64,000 bases of DNA from Lachnospiraceae bacterium (lineage in GTDB: Bacteria; Bacillota; Clostridia; Lachnospirales; Lachnospiraceae), in the NCBI GenBank assembly GCA_017473905.1, contig JAFUJA010000014.1, positions 1-64,000 of the forward strand. Reading direction: 5' to 3'. Of the stretch, positions 1-7,977 are shown in pieces. Numbering within the stretch: position 1 is the stretch's first letter; each line of letters starts with the position of its first letter. Both the position numbers and the translations under genes were made by a program. A model generated the notes under the pieces. The model worked only from the letters and a program-made list of their open reading frames with translations. It did no database searches and was not told the origin of the DNA.

Positions 1-492
1 CCGATTGGTAAGGTTACACTCTTTGATGATCCGAAGCTGGTAAAGCAGGGGATAACCAATGTGGATGAGGTTTCGGAGCTGACAAAGTTGGATGATGGGC
101 TAGATGTTATTACAAATAAGAATAGTTTAGGTGTTGTTGATATAGAGGGTGGCTTAGATGCTAGTCCTAATAAAATAGATAGTCTTTTAGACGGAAGACC
201 TGAATTAACAGGATCTACAAGAGACAAATTATTAGCCACTGTACAAGATCCAGAATTAAGCAAAATAGTAAATGAACTTTATAGACCTGGAGCCACTGTA
301 GGAGATGGCGGTACGGCAGCCATACTTGTTGAAGAGTTTAGCAAGGGCTCATCAACACATTTACTTAAAGCGACAGAGAGACTAAAACAACTGAAGAAAC
401 TGGCAAGCTCAGGCAAGTTAGGATTAAATGATTTGGATGTTGTTGAGGCTTTGATTGATGATCTTGAGAGCGCGATAAATCTGTATAATTGA
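1..492 (+). CDS. C-terminal end of a polymorphic-toxin-like protein (partial)
   Basis: The frame is open from the first base of the window, so only the last 163 codons are seen and the true start lies upstream; the GTG at 61 is an internal codon. The tail carries a YRPGATVGDGGTA motif followed by helical segments (KATERLKQLKKL, VVEALIDDLESAI). I recall similar RPGA..GDGGTA tails at the C-terminus of secreted contact-dependent or RHS/WXG-type toxins in Bacillota, but I could not search for it. A small gene follows after a 14 base gap, as expected for an immunity partner. Base composition is A+T richer than the polysaccharide genes downstream, which suggests separate acquisition. The catalytic activity is unknown. 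Confidence 0.6.
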   Translation, partial: PIGKVTLFDDPKLVKQGITNVDEVSELTKLDDGLDVITNKNSLGVVDIEGGLDASPNKIDSLLDGRPELTGSTRDKLLATVQDPELSKIVNELYRPGATVGDGGTAAILVEEFSKGSSTHLLKATERLKQLKKLASSGKLGLNDLDVVEALIDDLESAINLYN

Positions 493-506
493 TAGGAGTA
501 CTGATT

Positions 507-875
507 ATGAGTGAAAAAACAGCAGAGTTTTTTGAAAAAATGCAAGAGTTTCTTCCTGCAACCAAGGAATCGTATATTGAAAGCGTAAAGGAATATGGGG
601 AAGTATTAGAAACGGTTGTGATAGAAGATATCTTTATGCCTCCGATATTAAAATTATTAAGTGAAAATATGGAGTCGAAACTATTAGAAAGCATATTTAA
701 GTATTTTGAAGAAATAGTAAATTGTGATGATTCACACTTAATAAATATTTTTTCGATTACTGTTCTAGAAATTCTAGGAAATGATAAGGTAATTTTAGAG
801 ACTGCGAAACAATATATGGGAACAAAGACCACTGCACTTCAAATAAAAGCCGATGAAGAATTGGGAAGAATGTAA
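507..875 (+). CDS. Small acidic protein, probable immunity protein to the preceding toxin
   Basis: A 122-residue cytoplasmic protein with no signal peptide or membrane span. The ATG at 507 is chosen because AGGAG lies 8 bases upstream; an in-frame TTG at 489 overlaps the previous gene and has no ribosome binding site. It is predicted all-helical and acidic and ends with a YMGTKTTALQIKADEEL segment. I do not firmly recognise the family. The immunity role is inferred from size, position directly behind a toxin-like C-terminus, and the shared low G+C. It could instead be an orphan helical protein. Confidence 0.55.
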   Translation: MSEKTAEFFEKMQEFLPATKESYIESVKEYGEVLETVVIEDIFMPPILKLLSENMESKLLESIFKYFEEIVNCDDSHLINIFSITVLEILGNDKVILETAKQYMGTKTTALQIKADEELGRM

Positions 876-922
876 ATTAAATAATATAATCCAATAAATG
901 TAACAATTTCGTAACATTTCCT

Positions 923-951
923 TTGACGATCAAAAACCCCCATGGTATAAT
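923..951 (+). promoter_or_regulatory. Sigma-A-type promoter TTGACG-17-TATAAT
   Basis: TTGACG at 923-928 and a perfect TATAAT at 946-951 are separated by exactly 17 bases. Expected start of transcription is near 957-959. No convincing gene follows on this strand before 2402; a strong terminator comes about 120 bases later. Confidence 0.7.
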
Positions 952-967
952 GGCACTCACCAGGGGG
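937..967 (+). promoter_or_regulatory. Inverted repeat straddling the -10 box, possible operator
   Basis: CCCCC-a-TGGT (937-946) is complementary to ACCA-GGGGG (959-967), with the TATAAT box and start point between the arms. A dyad in this position is typical of a repressor site; as RNA only the right arm would be transcribed, so a hairpin role is unlikely for transcripts starting near 958. Confidence 0.4.
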
Positions 968-1080
968 ATGAGATATTTCTTTAATTCCTAAACACAAACA
1001 AAATCGGAGATGTTCTTCTTGGTTTCAACTGAAAAAAGCACTTACAACCAACTGAATCAAGGTTGCAAGCGCTTTTTTTA
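958..1080 (+). ncRNA. Candidate small RNA of about 120 nt
   Basis: Bounded by a near-consensus promoter (923-951) and a strong intrinsic terminator (1032-1080), with a gene on the opposite strand immediately downstream, so the transcript would be free-standing. Two tiny reading frames exist (ATG at 968, 8 codons including stop; ATG at 1010, 24 codons including stop, ending inside the terminator U-tract), but each has its purine-rich stretch touching the ATG rather than at normal spacing. It may act as a regulatory RNA or be an orphaned leader. There is no family match I recognise. Confidence 0.45.
1032..1080. terminator. Bidirectional intrinsic terminator
   Basis: Eighteen paired positions (1032-1049 with 1061-1078, two as G-U wobbles on the + strand) enclose an 11-base loop. 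The arms begin with A6 and end with T7, so it works for the + strand small RNA and for the minus-strand gene ending at 1115. Confidence 0.85.
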
Positions 1081-1114
1081 ATGCAAAGGAATATCTTATA
1101 CATCAATAATGCTA

Positions 1115-2134
1115 TTATTTCATTTCCATACGCTCATTGATATATTTTGCAATTCTGTCCGCAATTAGTTTTCGTCCTGCGGCATTGGGGATAACCCCGT
1201 CTTCCAGAAGGTATTCATCGGAAGTTTCTCCGTTGATTTTTACACCGTAATAATTGTCCAAATAAGATACATAATAGTTCATGGAAGCATTGGCAACATA
1301 TGCCAGCGTATCGGGAAGGGAAGCGGAATATTCGTTGGGGAAATCAGCTCCTTTTACGGTACCGTCTTCCAGAACTTCATAGCAGTAAGTGGGGGCTACA
1401 AATACAAGCTGCATGAAAGGATAGTTAACTTTGTACTGTTCGTAGGCGGAATTCATGGCACCTTCCATGGAAATAATGGTGAAGGGTTTGTCCACAATAC
1501 TTCCCGGGGCATCTTCCAGATAATCGTGACCGTCGTAGCAGACAAGCATGAGGTCCACTTTGGTAAAATCAATGCTTTCCATCAGCGTCAGGACTTCTTT
1601 GTAACGCTCCTTGTCAATGTGTTCCGGTAATCTGTCAATTTCGTTCCACTGCCTGGAATAATCCTGATTCTGAATTCCGTTGGATAACCAAAAGAATGCG
1701 AAAGCATCCAGCGCATTGTTGTTTTCGGGGAATTCCTCGTCCCAACGGCTGTTTTTGGTACAGAGTCTTGAGCCTTCCAAAACGCAGTCATAGATGGTGG
1801 CATCCATATTTTCCTGTAACATTTCCACGATACTCTTGCCATCTTCATTGTAACGGTAGGTATCATTACCCAGAATACATACCTGAAGTTCCCCGTCATC
1901 CTCATTTCCTTCTAAAAGGGCGGGATTTTTAAAGAACATGTAGTCCAGGGTTTCAGTGGTAAGGTCGGGAATTTCATTCTCATCAATGATGTATTCCTCT
2001 CCCTGATTCCAAATCAAAATACGAATAACAATGGCAATTACCGCAATCAGGATAATGCCTCCCAACGCAAGGGGTATATAATTTAAAATATTTTTTTCTT
2101 TCTTTTGTGCGGAAGAATTCTTCTTTTTAGCCAT
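1115..2134 (-). CDS. Membrane-anchored SGNH-like protein with degenerate catalytic blocks
   Basis: A 339-residue protein with a Lys-rich N-terminus, one membrane span at about 18-42 and an extracytoplasmic domain. The layout recalls SGNH/GDSL hydrolases that acetylate or deacetylate glycans. Block I reads LGND at 88-91 where LGDS is expected, block III reads DGHD at 201-204 where GxND is expected, and block V reads DGVI-PNAAG from 312 with Ile315 where the catalytic His normally sits. The catalytic Ser and His therefore appear absent. It may bind rather than cleave acyl or glycan groups. It stands alone on the minus strand and shares the bidirectional terminator at its 3' end. Confidence 0.55.
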   Translation of the reverse strand: MAKKKNSSAQKKEKNILNYIPLALGGIILIAVIAIVIRILIWNQGEEYIIDENEIPDLTTETLDYMFFKNPALLEGNEDDGELQVCILGNDTYRYNEDGKSIVEMLQENMDATIYDCVLEGSRLCTKNSRWDEEFPENNNALDAFAFFWLSNGIQNQDYSRQWNEIDRLPEHIDKERYKEVLTLMESIDFTKVDLMLVCYDGHDYLEDAPGSIVDKPFTIISMEGAMNSAYEQYKVNYPFMQLVFVAPTYCYEVLEDGTVKGADFPNEYSASLPDTLAYVANASMNYYVSYLDNYYGVKINGETSDEYLLEDGVIPNAAGRKLIADRIAKYINERMEMK

Positions 2135-2295
2135 GGTTTTTCCTCCCTTTTATTTTTTTCGTGACGTAAACCATTCTACTATTGATTGGAAAATATGTCC
2201 AGTTAAAAAAATGTGTCTGAAGCCTTCAAAGCGATACTTGTTTTTACGGCCTTCACATTATATACGTATGAAACATACAGAAAAATTGGTTTTGA

Positions 2296-2324
2296 TTGTA
2301 AAAGATGGGAAATCATGATAATAT
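2296..2324 (+). promoter_or_regulatory. Possible promoter TTGTAA-17-TAATAT
   Basis: This is the best sigma-A-like match in the 267-base divergent gap ahead of the gene at 2402. Both hexamers match consensus at 4 of 6 positions, so it is weak evidence. The gap holds no other gene that I can support. Confidence 0.3.
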
Positions 2325-2401
2325 AAAAATGGTATGCCATGCTTATATTCGGTATATGCAATCAAATGTAAAACCGCTCCCTGTGAGGGAAAGGAACATA
2401 A

Positions 2402-4159
2402 ATGGAAAAGAAACAAACTCTGAGTAACTGGATATTTCGTATCATTCTGCTTGTTTTTCCGCTACTTCATGTGAATACGGGAGTAGATGTGGCAGACATG
2501 GGTTATAATCTGACTAATTTTCAGGCGTTTCCCAACATGGATTCCACCTGGATGATTTCTACCTTATTTGCCAATGTTTTGGGAAAAGTGCTTACGTTCT
2601 TACCCTTCGGGGATACAATGCTTGGAATGAGCGTTTACTGTCTTTTGATTTTAGGTCTGGCAGCGGTGGGATTCTTCGAATTGCTGCGTAAGGATTTCAA
2701 GCCTTGGGCAGTATTCGCGGGGGTTTTTCTTGCACTGTGTTTATGCTGGTCGCCGAAATTTATTTTATACCAGTATTTTACCTATTATTTATTCAGTTTT
2801 GCAGCTTTTTTCCTCGTAAAAGGCCTGGCAGAGGAGAAGAACAGACTGCTGTATTTCAGCGGTATTATTTTGGGAATAAACTTATTCTTCCGTTTTCCCA
2901 ATATTGTAGAAGCCGGATTGATTGTATTGGTGTTTTACCATGCCATCTTAAAAAAATCTTCCGTAAAGGAACTTTTTTCGAAGGTAGGAATCTGCATGGC
3001 GGGATATTTTACCGTTGCCCTTCCGGTGATTGTTTTGATTGAAGTAATCTTCGGTTTCGGTTCTTATTTCGGCATGATTCAGGGACTGTTCGGCATGACG
3101 GAGGAAGCATCTTCTTATACCCCCGTTGCCATGATAAAAGATGCGGTATGGGTTTATCTGGAATACTTAAAATGGTTTGCATGTTTTGTTTTGGGAACGC
3201 TTGCAGGCTATGCCGTGTATGTGTTTTTACCGAAGAAATGGATGAAATATGTTTTTACCGGCGTGTTTGTTGCCGGCTTCGGACTGATTTTACTGTTTAT
3301 GTATAAGTTGGGAAAACTGGATTTCCGATTTACGGAATATGTATCTATTTATCCATGGGGAATTTATTTGTTGTATTTTGCAATTCTTTTTGCCTGCATC
3401 AGCATCTGCAAAAAGAAGGAAGACATTCAGAAGCGCCTTATGGGGGCAATGATTCTTCTTGTTATTGCAATTACTCCTTTGGGTAGTAATAACAACGTAT
3501 ATTCTAATTTTAACAATCTGTTTCTGGTAGCTCCTTATGTATTCGGTACCATGGCAGAGTTGTTTCCGGTTTTGTCTAAAAAAGAATGGAAGCCGAAAAA
3601 GTTCTTACGTGTGGATTTTTATCCGGCGATGCTTATGTGTCTGCTGATTGTGGCAGTGATTTGTATACAGAGCTTCTGCTTCGGGATTTCCTTTAATTTC
3701 CGTGATAAGGCAACCTTTTCCTCAGAGCTGGTAACCATTACGGGAAACGAACGTCTGAAAGGAATGCGTACCACGAAGGGTGTGGCAAAACCCTTGGAAG
3801 AGCTGACTGCCTTTGTGGAAGAAAAGGGCTTGAAAGGAACCGAGACGGTGTTTTTCGGTCATATTCCCATGGTATCCTATGCATTGGAATTGCCCTGTGC
3901 CATTTCACACCCCTGGCCTTCACTGGATTCTTATCCCAAGGCAACTTTTGAAGAAGAGTTAAACAATGTGGAAGGAAGTCCTTTGGTTATTTATGAAGCC
4001 ACATATTACGGAAATCTTTTACAGAAGGACGTGACACAGGCTTTTACACCGAAAGAGGGAATGTTAATTGCCTTCCTGCAAAAGGGAGAATACACAGAAA
4101 TTTACAGGAATGATAAATACGTGATTTGTGCCGCGAAAGATGCGGAGATTGGAGAGTAA
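2402..4159 (+). CDS. Multi-span membrane protein, probable GT-C glycosyltransferase
   Basis: 585 residues with about 11-12 hydrophobic spans and a soluble C-terminal part (about 440-585). The first outside loop carries VDVADMGYN, an acidic pair after the first span as in GT-C enzymes that use polyprenyl-phosphate sugars. AAGGAA lies 6 bases before the ATG. It starts a + strand run with the aminotransferase at 4161 (1-base gap), the ketoisomerase and another GT-C-like gene. The likely job is transfer of a sugar outside the membrane, perhaps the 3-amino sugar made by its neighbours. The exact family was not identified from sequence alone; a polymerase or hydrophobic transporter is less likely. 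Confidence 0.6.
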   Translation: MEKKQTLSNWIFRIILLVFPLLHVNTGVDVADMGYNLTNFQAFPNMDSTWMISTLFANVLGKVLTFLPFGDTMLGMSVYCLLILGLAAVGFFELLRKDFKPWAVFAGVFLALCLCWSPKFILYQYFTYYLFSFAAFFLVKGLAEEKNRLLYFSGIILGINLFFRFPNIVEAGLIVLVFYHAILKKSSVKELFSKVGICMAGYFTVALPVIVLIEVIFGFGSYFGMIQGLFGMTEEASSYTPVAMIKDAVWVYLEYLKWFACFVLGTLAGYAVYVFLPKKWMKYVFTGVFVAGFGLILLFMYKLGKLDFRFTEYVSIYPWGIYLLYFAILFACISICKKKEDIQKRLMGAMILLVIAITPLGSNNNVYSNFNNLFLVAPYVFGTMAELFPVLSKKEWKPKKFLRVDFYPAMLMCLLIVAVICIQSFCFGISFNFRDKATFSSELVTITGNERLKGMRTTKGVAKPLEELTAFVEEKGLKGTETVFFGHIPMVSYALELPCAISHPWPSLDSYPKATFEEELNNVEGSPLVIYEATYYGNLLQKDVTQAFTPKEGMLIAFLQKGEYTEIYRNDKYVICAAKDAEIGE

Positions 4160-4160
4160 A

Positions 4161-5252
4161 ATGAAAATTATGCCCAACCGACTTGATCGGGGCTTTCAGA
4201 TGTATAAAGAGGAGTTTGAAGCAAAGGCGTTGGAGGTTTTAAATTCCGGGTATTATATTTTAGGACCTGAAGTAAAAGCCTTTGAAGAAGAGTTTGCAGC
4301 ATATACCGGGGCAAAATATTGTGTCGGTCTGGCAAACGGTCTGGATGCATTATGGCTTGCCTTCCGGATTCTGGGAATCAAAGAAGGAGATGATGTGCTT
4401 GTACAGGGCAATACTTATATTGCCAGTGTGATGGGAATTACCATTAACGGAGCCAATCCGGTATTTGTGGAGCCGGATTCCTTTTATAACATAGATGTGG
4501 AGGCCATGAAGAAGGCATTGACTCCTGCAACGAAGGCGGTTCTTGTGGTACATCTGTACGGTCAAGCATCCAATATGGAAGAGGTTGTGACATTCTGTAA
4601 GGAAAACAACCTGTATCTGGTGGAGGACTGTGCCCAGTCCCACGGTGCATGTTTTAACGGTAAAATGACGGGAACCTTTGGTGACATCGGTTGTTTCTCC
4701 TTTTATCCGTCTAAAAATATCGGAGCCTTCGGCGACGGCGGTGCGATTGTAACCGATAATGAAAAAATAGCGGAAGATATGAAAATGTACAGAAACTATG
4801 GCAGCCGGAAACGTTACTATAACGAAGTGGTAGGTGCCAATTCCAGATTGGATGAACTGCAGGCGGGACTTTTACGTGTCCGTTTAAAACATGCAGAAGA
4901 ATTGACGGAAGAAAGAATCCGTATTGCCAAGCGTTATACGGAAGAAATCAAAAATCCCAAGTTTACGCTTCCGCAGGTAAGGGAAGGTGCAACCAGTGTA
5001 TGGCATCAGTACGTGCTTCGTTGCGAGACAAGAGATGATTTGATAGAATATTTAAATGAGTCGGGAATCGGTACCATTATTCATTATCCCGTGCCCCCTC
5101 ATCTTGCAGAAGCATATGCATACTTAAAGAAACAGAAGGGGGATTATCCCATTACGGAGCAGTATGCGGATTCCGTTCTTTCCATTCCCATGTATAACGG
5201 AATGACGGAAGAAGAGCAGTCATATGTAATTGAAATGTTAAACCGTTATTAA
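4161..5252 (+). CDS. DegT/DnrJ/EryC1 sugar aminotransferase, FdtB/QdtB-like
   Basis: 363-residue PLP enzyme of the sugar aminotransferase fold. Lys185 in FYPSKNIGAFGDGG is the expected Schiff-base residue and Asp156 in VEDCAQSHGA the cofactor ring contact. Expected reaction: transamination of dTDP-3-oxo-6-deoxyhexose to the 3-amino sugar (Fuc3N or Qui3N), because an FdtA-like 3,4-ketoisomerase follows 16 bases later. The start at 4161 is taken because GGAGAG sits just upstream and it follows the previous stop by one base; the in-frame ATG at 4128 would overlap the upstream gene by 32 bases. The stereochemistry cannot be read from sequence. Confidence 0.85.
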   Translation: MKIMPNRLDRGFQMYKEEFEAKALEVLNSGYYILGPEVKAFEEEFAAYTGAKYCVGLANGLDALWLAFRILGIKEGDDVLVQGNTYIASVMGITINGANPVFVEPDSFYNIDVEAMKKALTPATKAVLVVHLYGQASNMEEVVTFCKENNLYLVEDCAQSHGACFNGKMTGTFGDIGCFSFYPSKNIGAFGDGGAIVTDNEKIAEDMKMYRNYGSRKRYYNEVVGANSRLDELQAGLLRVRLKHAEELTEERIRIAKRYTEEIKNPKFTLPQVREGATSVWHQYVLRCETRDDLIEYLNESGIGTIIHYPVPPHLAEAYAYLKKQKGDYPITEQYADSVLSIPMYNGMTEEEQSYVIEMLNRY

Positions 5253-5268
5253 CAGAAAGGAAATCGGC

Positions 5269-5682
5269 ATGGCATTAAAAGACCAGTATAAAATTATAGA
5301 ATTTAAGGATCTGGGAGACGAGAGAGGAAATCTTGTGGTAATCGAAGGGGAAGGTATGGATATTCCCTTTGATATTAAAAGGGTATTTTATATCTACGGC
5401 TCCGACAGTGAAGTAATCCGGGGTCAGCATGCGAACCGGGAAACGGAGTTCCTGCTTGTAAACGTCAGCGGCAGCAGTAAGGTAAAAGTTGACAATGGAG
5501 AGGAAACGGAAATTATCAGTCTGGATAAGCCCAGAATGGGATTGTATCTTTCTTCCATGCTCTGGAAGGATATGTATGATTTCTCGGAAGATTCCGTGCT
5601 TTTAGTCCTCGCCAGCCGACACTATGACGGTAATGAATATATTCGTAATTATGATGAATACTTAGAGATTATCAAAAAATAG
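5269..5682 (+). CDS. dTDP-4-oxo-6-deoxyglucose 3,4-ketoisomerase, FdtA/QdtA (WxcM-like cupin)
   Basis: A 137-residue single-domain cupin, the usual FdtA/QdtA size. The core RGQHANRE at 51-58 matches the family RGxHAHK motif, with the first His (54) kept and the second replaced by Asn56. It converts the rmlB product into a 3-oxo sugar for the preceding aminotransferase; rmlA and rmlB are found at 41.7 and 40.5 kb in this window. AAAGGA precedes the ATG. No FdtC/QdtC N-acetyltransferase is adjacent, so the amino group may stay free or be acylated by an enzyme elsewhere. Confidence 0.8.
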   Translation: MALKDQYKIIEFKDLGDERGNLVVIEGEGMDIPFDIKRVFYIYGSDSEVIRGQHANRETEFLLVNVSGSSKVKVDNGEETEIISLDKPRMGLYLSSMLWKDMYDFSEDSVLLVLASRHYDGNEYIRNYDEYLEIIKK

Positions 5683-5704
5683 TATTGTTTTTAAGAGGCA
5701 TAAA

Positions 5705-7435
5705 ATGACCGAAAAGAAATGGAAATTTTGGCGCATCTTTTTGATTACGGTGAGTGTTCTTGCAACACTGAAGGTGATTTTTTTCGATTATACCTTGGAT
5801 GAAGAGTATCAGGTAATGATGTCTTACCGTCAATTGCTGGGAGATGACCTTTTTAAACAAATGTGGGAACCGCATCAGACCTCTGCATTTTTATGCACCG
5901 GGCTGATGTGGTTTTATGAGTTCATAACGGGAACCTATACGGGGGTATTGATTTTTCTCCGTGTTGCAACTTCCCTTATTCAGCTGGGACTGGCTTTTTA
6001 TTTGTATCAGGTTATGAAGCATATTGCCGGAAAAGAGTATGCTTTTATCATGGGGGTTATTTACTATAATATGATTCCTAAAATGATACAGATTCCGGAA
6101 TTTGCCAATATGCAGCTTTGGTTTTTTACCCTGCTTACACTTTTTGTACTGGAGTATATGGGTGTCCGGAGAACGGAAAATAAAGGAAAGATTCTTTGGG
6201 TAGCGGCAGCAGGTGTTGCCATGTCCCTGGAAGTTCTGGCGTATCCTTCCAGCATTCTTTTATTTCCTTTTTTCCTGTTGGTATTCGGCTTGCATAAAAA
6301 AGGAAAACCTCTTCGGGATTGTCTTGTTTTTACGGGAGTCTGCGGAGTGTGCGGACTTTTATGGTGTGCGGGAGTCATGCTTGCGGGAAAACTTACTCTT
6401 TCTGAGTTTGTCCGTAATGTTAAAAATATTCTCTCTTTTGATTTGACGCATGAAGTGACCGGTGCAACTGCCGGCAAAGGCCTTGGTCTGGTGTTGAATC
6501 TGGGGACCGGTGCTCTGCTGCTGATTGGCATTTATGTGGCGGCTCTTCTTGTGACCATGCTTTGGAAAGCATGTACAAAGGTGGATGAAAAAAAGAATTA
6601 TTCTTTACAGGTATTTGTACTTGCGTCCATTGGTCTTTCGGCGCTTGTACAGTTATTCTGCTGGATGATTCTTCGCAGAGGGTATGAATTTCCGCAGATT
6701 CACCTTCTTGCAGTATTGCTTGGCGCACTTCTTCTGTGGAAGCAGGCAGACAGTCATAAAAAACTGCTTGCCATAGGAATTGTGGGAACATTGGTAAACT
6801 ACATTGCGGTCTTTTATATCAGTGATTTGCAGCTGTATCATGCCCTGCCTCACGGAGTACTTGGTGTGGTATTTGCTTTACCCGTAATTGTGTCTGCATT
6901 GGAGAATACGATAAAAGAAAATGCAGCCAAATGGTGTTATGTATTTTTGCTGGCATTTTGTGCAGTGGTTGTATTTGGTAAGTCTTTTACTTTCCGTGGC
7001 GGAAGAGATTTTAATATGGTCTGGGACGTAGGCGGCATTATGAAGCACGGAATTGCAGCCGGTGTTCTGACGGATTACATGTTTGCCTATATATACAACT
7101 GCAACTACGAGGACTGGCAGATGTATGTGGAAGACGGAGACAATGTACTTGTGGTTACCAACATGGTATTTTCTGCGGGGACAACCCCGTATTCCTTCCG
7201 GGATGTAAATGTATGCCATTATTCCATTGTAGACCCAACGGCTTATGATGAGCGGCTTGCGGCATATTGGGAGCTCTATCCGGAGAAGGAGCCTGACGTT
7301 ATCGTGGTGGACTGCTGGTACGGAGAACTGAAAGAAAATCCGGACAACTGGATGATGCAGTATATTGAAAATGATTTCGGTTATACAGAGGTAAACGACG
7401 GCAGATATGTACGTTTTTACCGTAAAAGTGAGTAA
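5705..7435 (+). CDS. Multi-span membrane protein, probable GT-C glycosyltransferase
   Basis: 576 residues with 10-12 spans and a soluble tail after about residue 440. After the first span comes YTLDEEYQ, an acidic DEE cluster placed like the catalytic/metal loop of ArnT/PMT-type GT-C enzymes. AAGAGG lies 7 bases before the ATG. It sits between the amino-sugar pair and a GtrA protein 12 bases downstream, fitting a three-part system in which GtrB makes a polyprenyl-phosphate sugar, GtrA flips it and a GT-C protein transfers it outside. The donor is unknown. The sequence differs from the protein at 2402, so it is not a recent duplicate. Confidence 0.6.
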   Translation: MTEKKWKFWRIFLITVSVLATLKVIFFDYTLDEEYQVMMSYRQLLGDDLFKQMWEPHQTSAFLCTGLMWFYEFITGTYTGVLIFLRVATSLIQLGLAFYLYQVMKHIAGKEYAFIMGVIYYNMIPKMIQIPEFANMQLWFFTLLTLFVLEYMGVRRTENKGKILWVAAAGVAMSLEVLAYPSSILLFPFFLLVFGLHKKGKPLRDCLVFTGVCGVCGLLWCAGVMLAGKLTLSEFVRNVKNILSFDLTHEVTGATAGKGLGLVLNLGTGALLLIGIYVAALLVTMLWKACTKVDEKKNYSLQVFVLASIGLSALVQLFCWMILRRGYEFPQIHLLAVLLGALLLWKQADSHKKLLAIGIVGTLVNYIAVFYISDLQLYHALPHGVLGVVFALPVIVSALENTIKENAAKWCYVFLLAFCAVVVFGKSFTFRGGRDFNMVWDVGGIMKHGIAAGVLTDYMFAYIYNCNYEDWQMYVEDGDNVLVVTNMVFSAGTTPYSFRDVNVCHYSIVDPTAYDERLAAYWELYPEKEPDVIVVDCWYGELKENPDNWMMQYIENDFGYTEVNDGRYVRFYRKSE

Positions 7436-7447
7436 GAGGTAGATGAC

Positions 7448-7945
7448 ATGAAAGGTCTTTTACAGTTTATAAAATTCGGTATCGTAGGCGTTGCAAACAC
7501 TTTTATCAGTGAAGGTGTGTATGCGCTGGTGGTACTTTTGGGCGGGCACTACATTCTCGCTAATTTTTTAGGCTTTACCATCAGTGTATTGAATGCATAT
7601 TACTGGAGTAATAAATATGTATTCAAAGCCGGTGAGGGCACGGAGAAACGTGTGTGGTGGAAGGTACTTTTAAAAACCTACGCAGCCTATATCTGGGGCT
7701 TTCTGGTTAATATTCTTCTTCTGGCACTCTGGGTGGAAGTGATACACATCGGAACCTATATGGTGCCGGTGGAAAGCTTTTTAAACGGTTTCGGTATTAC
7801 GTTCCTGGATGCAGAAACAATAGGAGAATTGGTGGCACAGATGCTTTGCCTGCCGATTACCGTTCCGATGAATTATTTTGTGAATAAGTACTGGGCATAC
7901 AGGGATAAAAAAAAGAAGCCGGCGGAAGAGTCCGCAGCTTCTTAG
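7448..7945 (+). CDS. GtrA-family small membrane protein
   Basis: 165 residues with four predicted spans. The opening LLQFIKFGIVGVANT followed by YYWSNKYVF at the end of the second span and NYFVNKYWAYR near the C-terminus are hallmarks of GtrA proteins, thought to move polyprenyl-phosphate-linked sugars across the membrane. GAGG lies 9 bases before the ATG. The matching GtrB-type enzyme is encoded about 1.8 kb away on the other strand. The last codons overlap a terminator serving the converging minus-strand operon. Confidence 0.85.
   Translation: MKGLLQFIKFGIVGVANTFISEGVYALVVLLGGHYILANFLGFTISVLNAYYWSNKYVFKAGEGTEKRVWWKVLLKTYAAYIWGFLVNILLLALWVEVIHIGTYMVPVESFLNGFGITFLDAETIGELVAQMLCLPITVPMNYFVNKYWAYRDKKKKPAEESAAS
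7904..7943 (-). terminator. Intrinsic terminator of the converging minus-strand operon
   Basis: On the minus strand AAGAAGC/GCTTCTT (7913-7919 with 7937-7943) and GCGGA/TCCGC (7922-7926 with 7931-7935) form a two-step stem with an AGAG loop, followed by eight T residues (7907-7914). It lies inside the end of the GtrA coding sequence. Confidence 0.75.
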
Positions 7946-7977
7946 AAATTCCCATGTGAGAATTTGCTTTTAAAACA

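Noticed and set aside
365..832. Minus-strand frame of 155 codons across the toxin/immunity genes
   Set aside because: It is a shadow of two genes on the + strand with good ribosome binding site and composition, and has no recognisable domain.
937..967. CCCCC/GGGGG dyad as an RNA terminator for the immunity gene
   Set aside because: There is no T-tract behind it and it overlaps a near-consensus promoter, so an operator is the better reading.
1010..1081. 24-codon reading frame (including stop) ending in the terminator U-tract
   Set aside because: The only purine-rich stretch touches the ATG, there is no spaced ribosome binding site, and the frame merely reads through the terminator stem.
4128..4160. 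Upstream ATG for the FdtB-like aminotransferase
   Set aside because: It would overlap the previous gene by 32 bases and add residues unlike the family; GGAGAG directly supports 4161.
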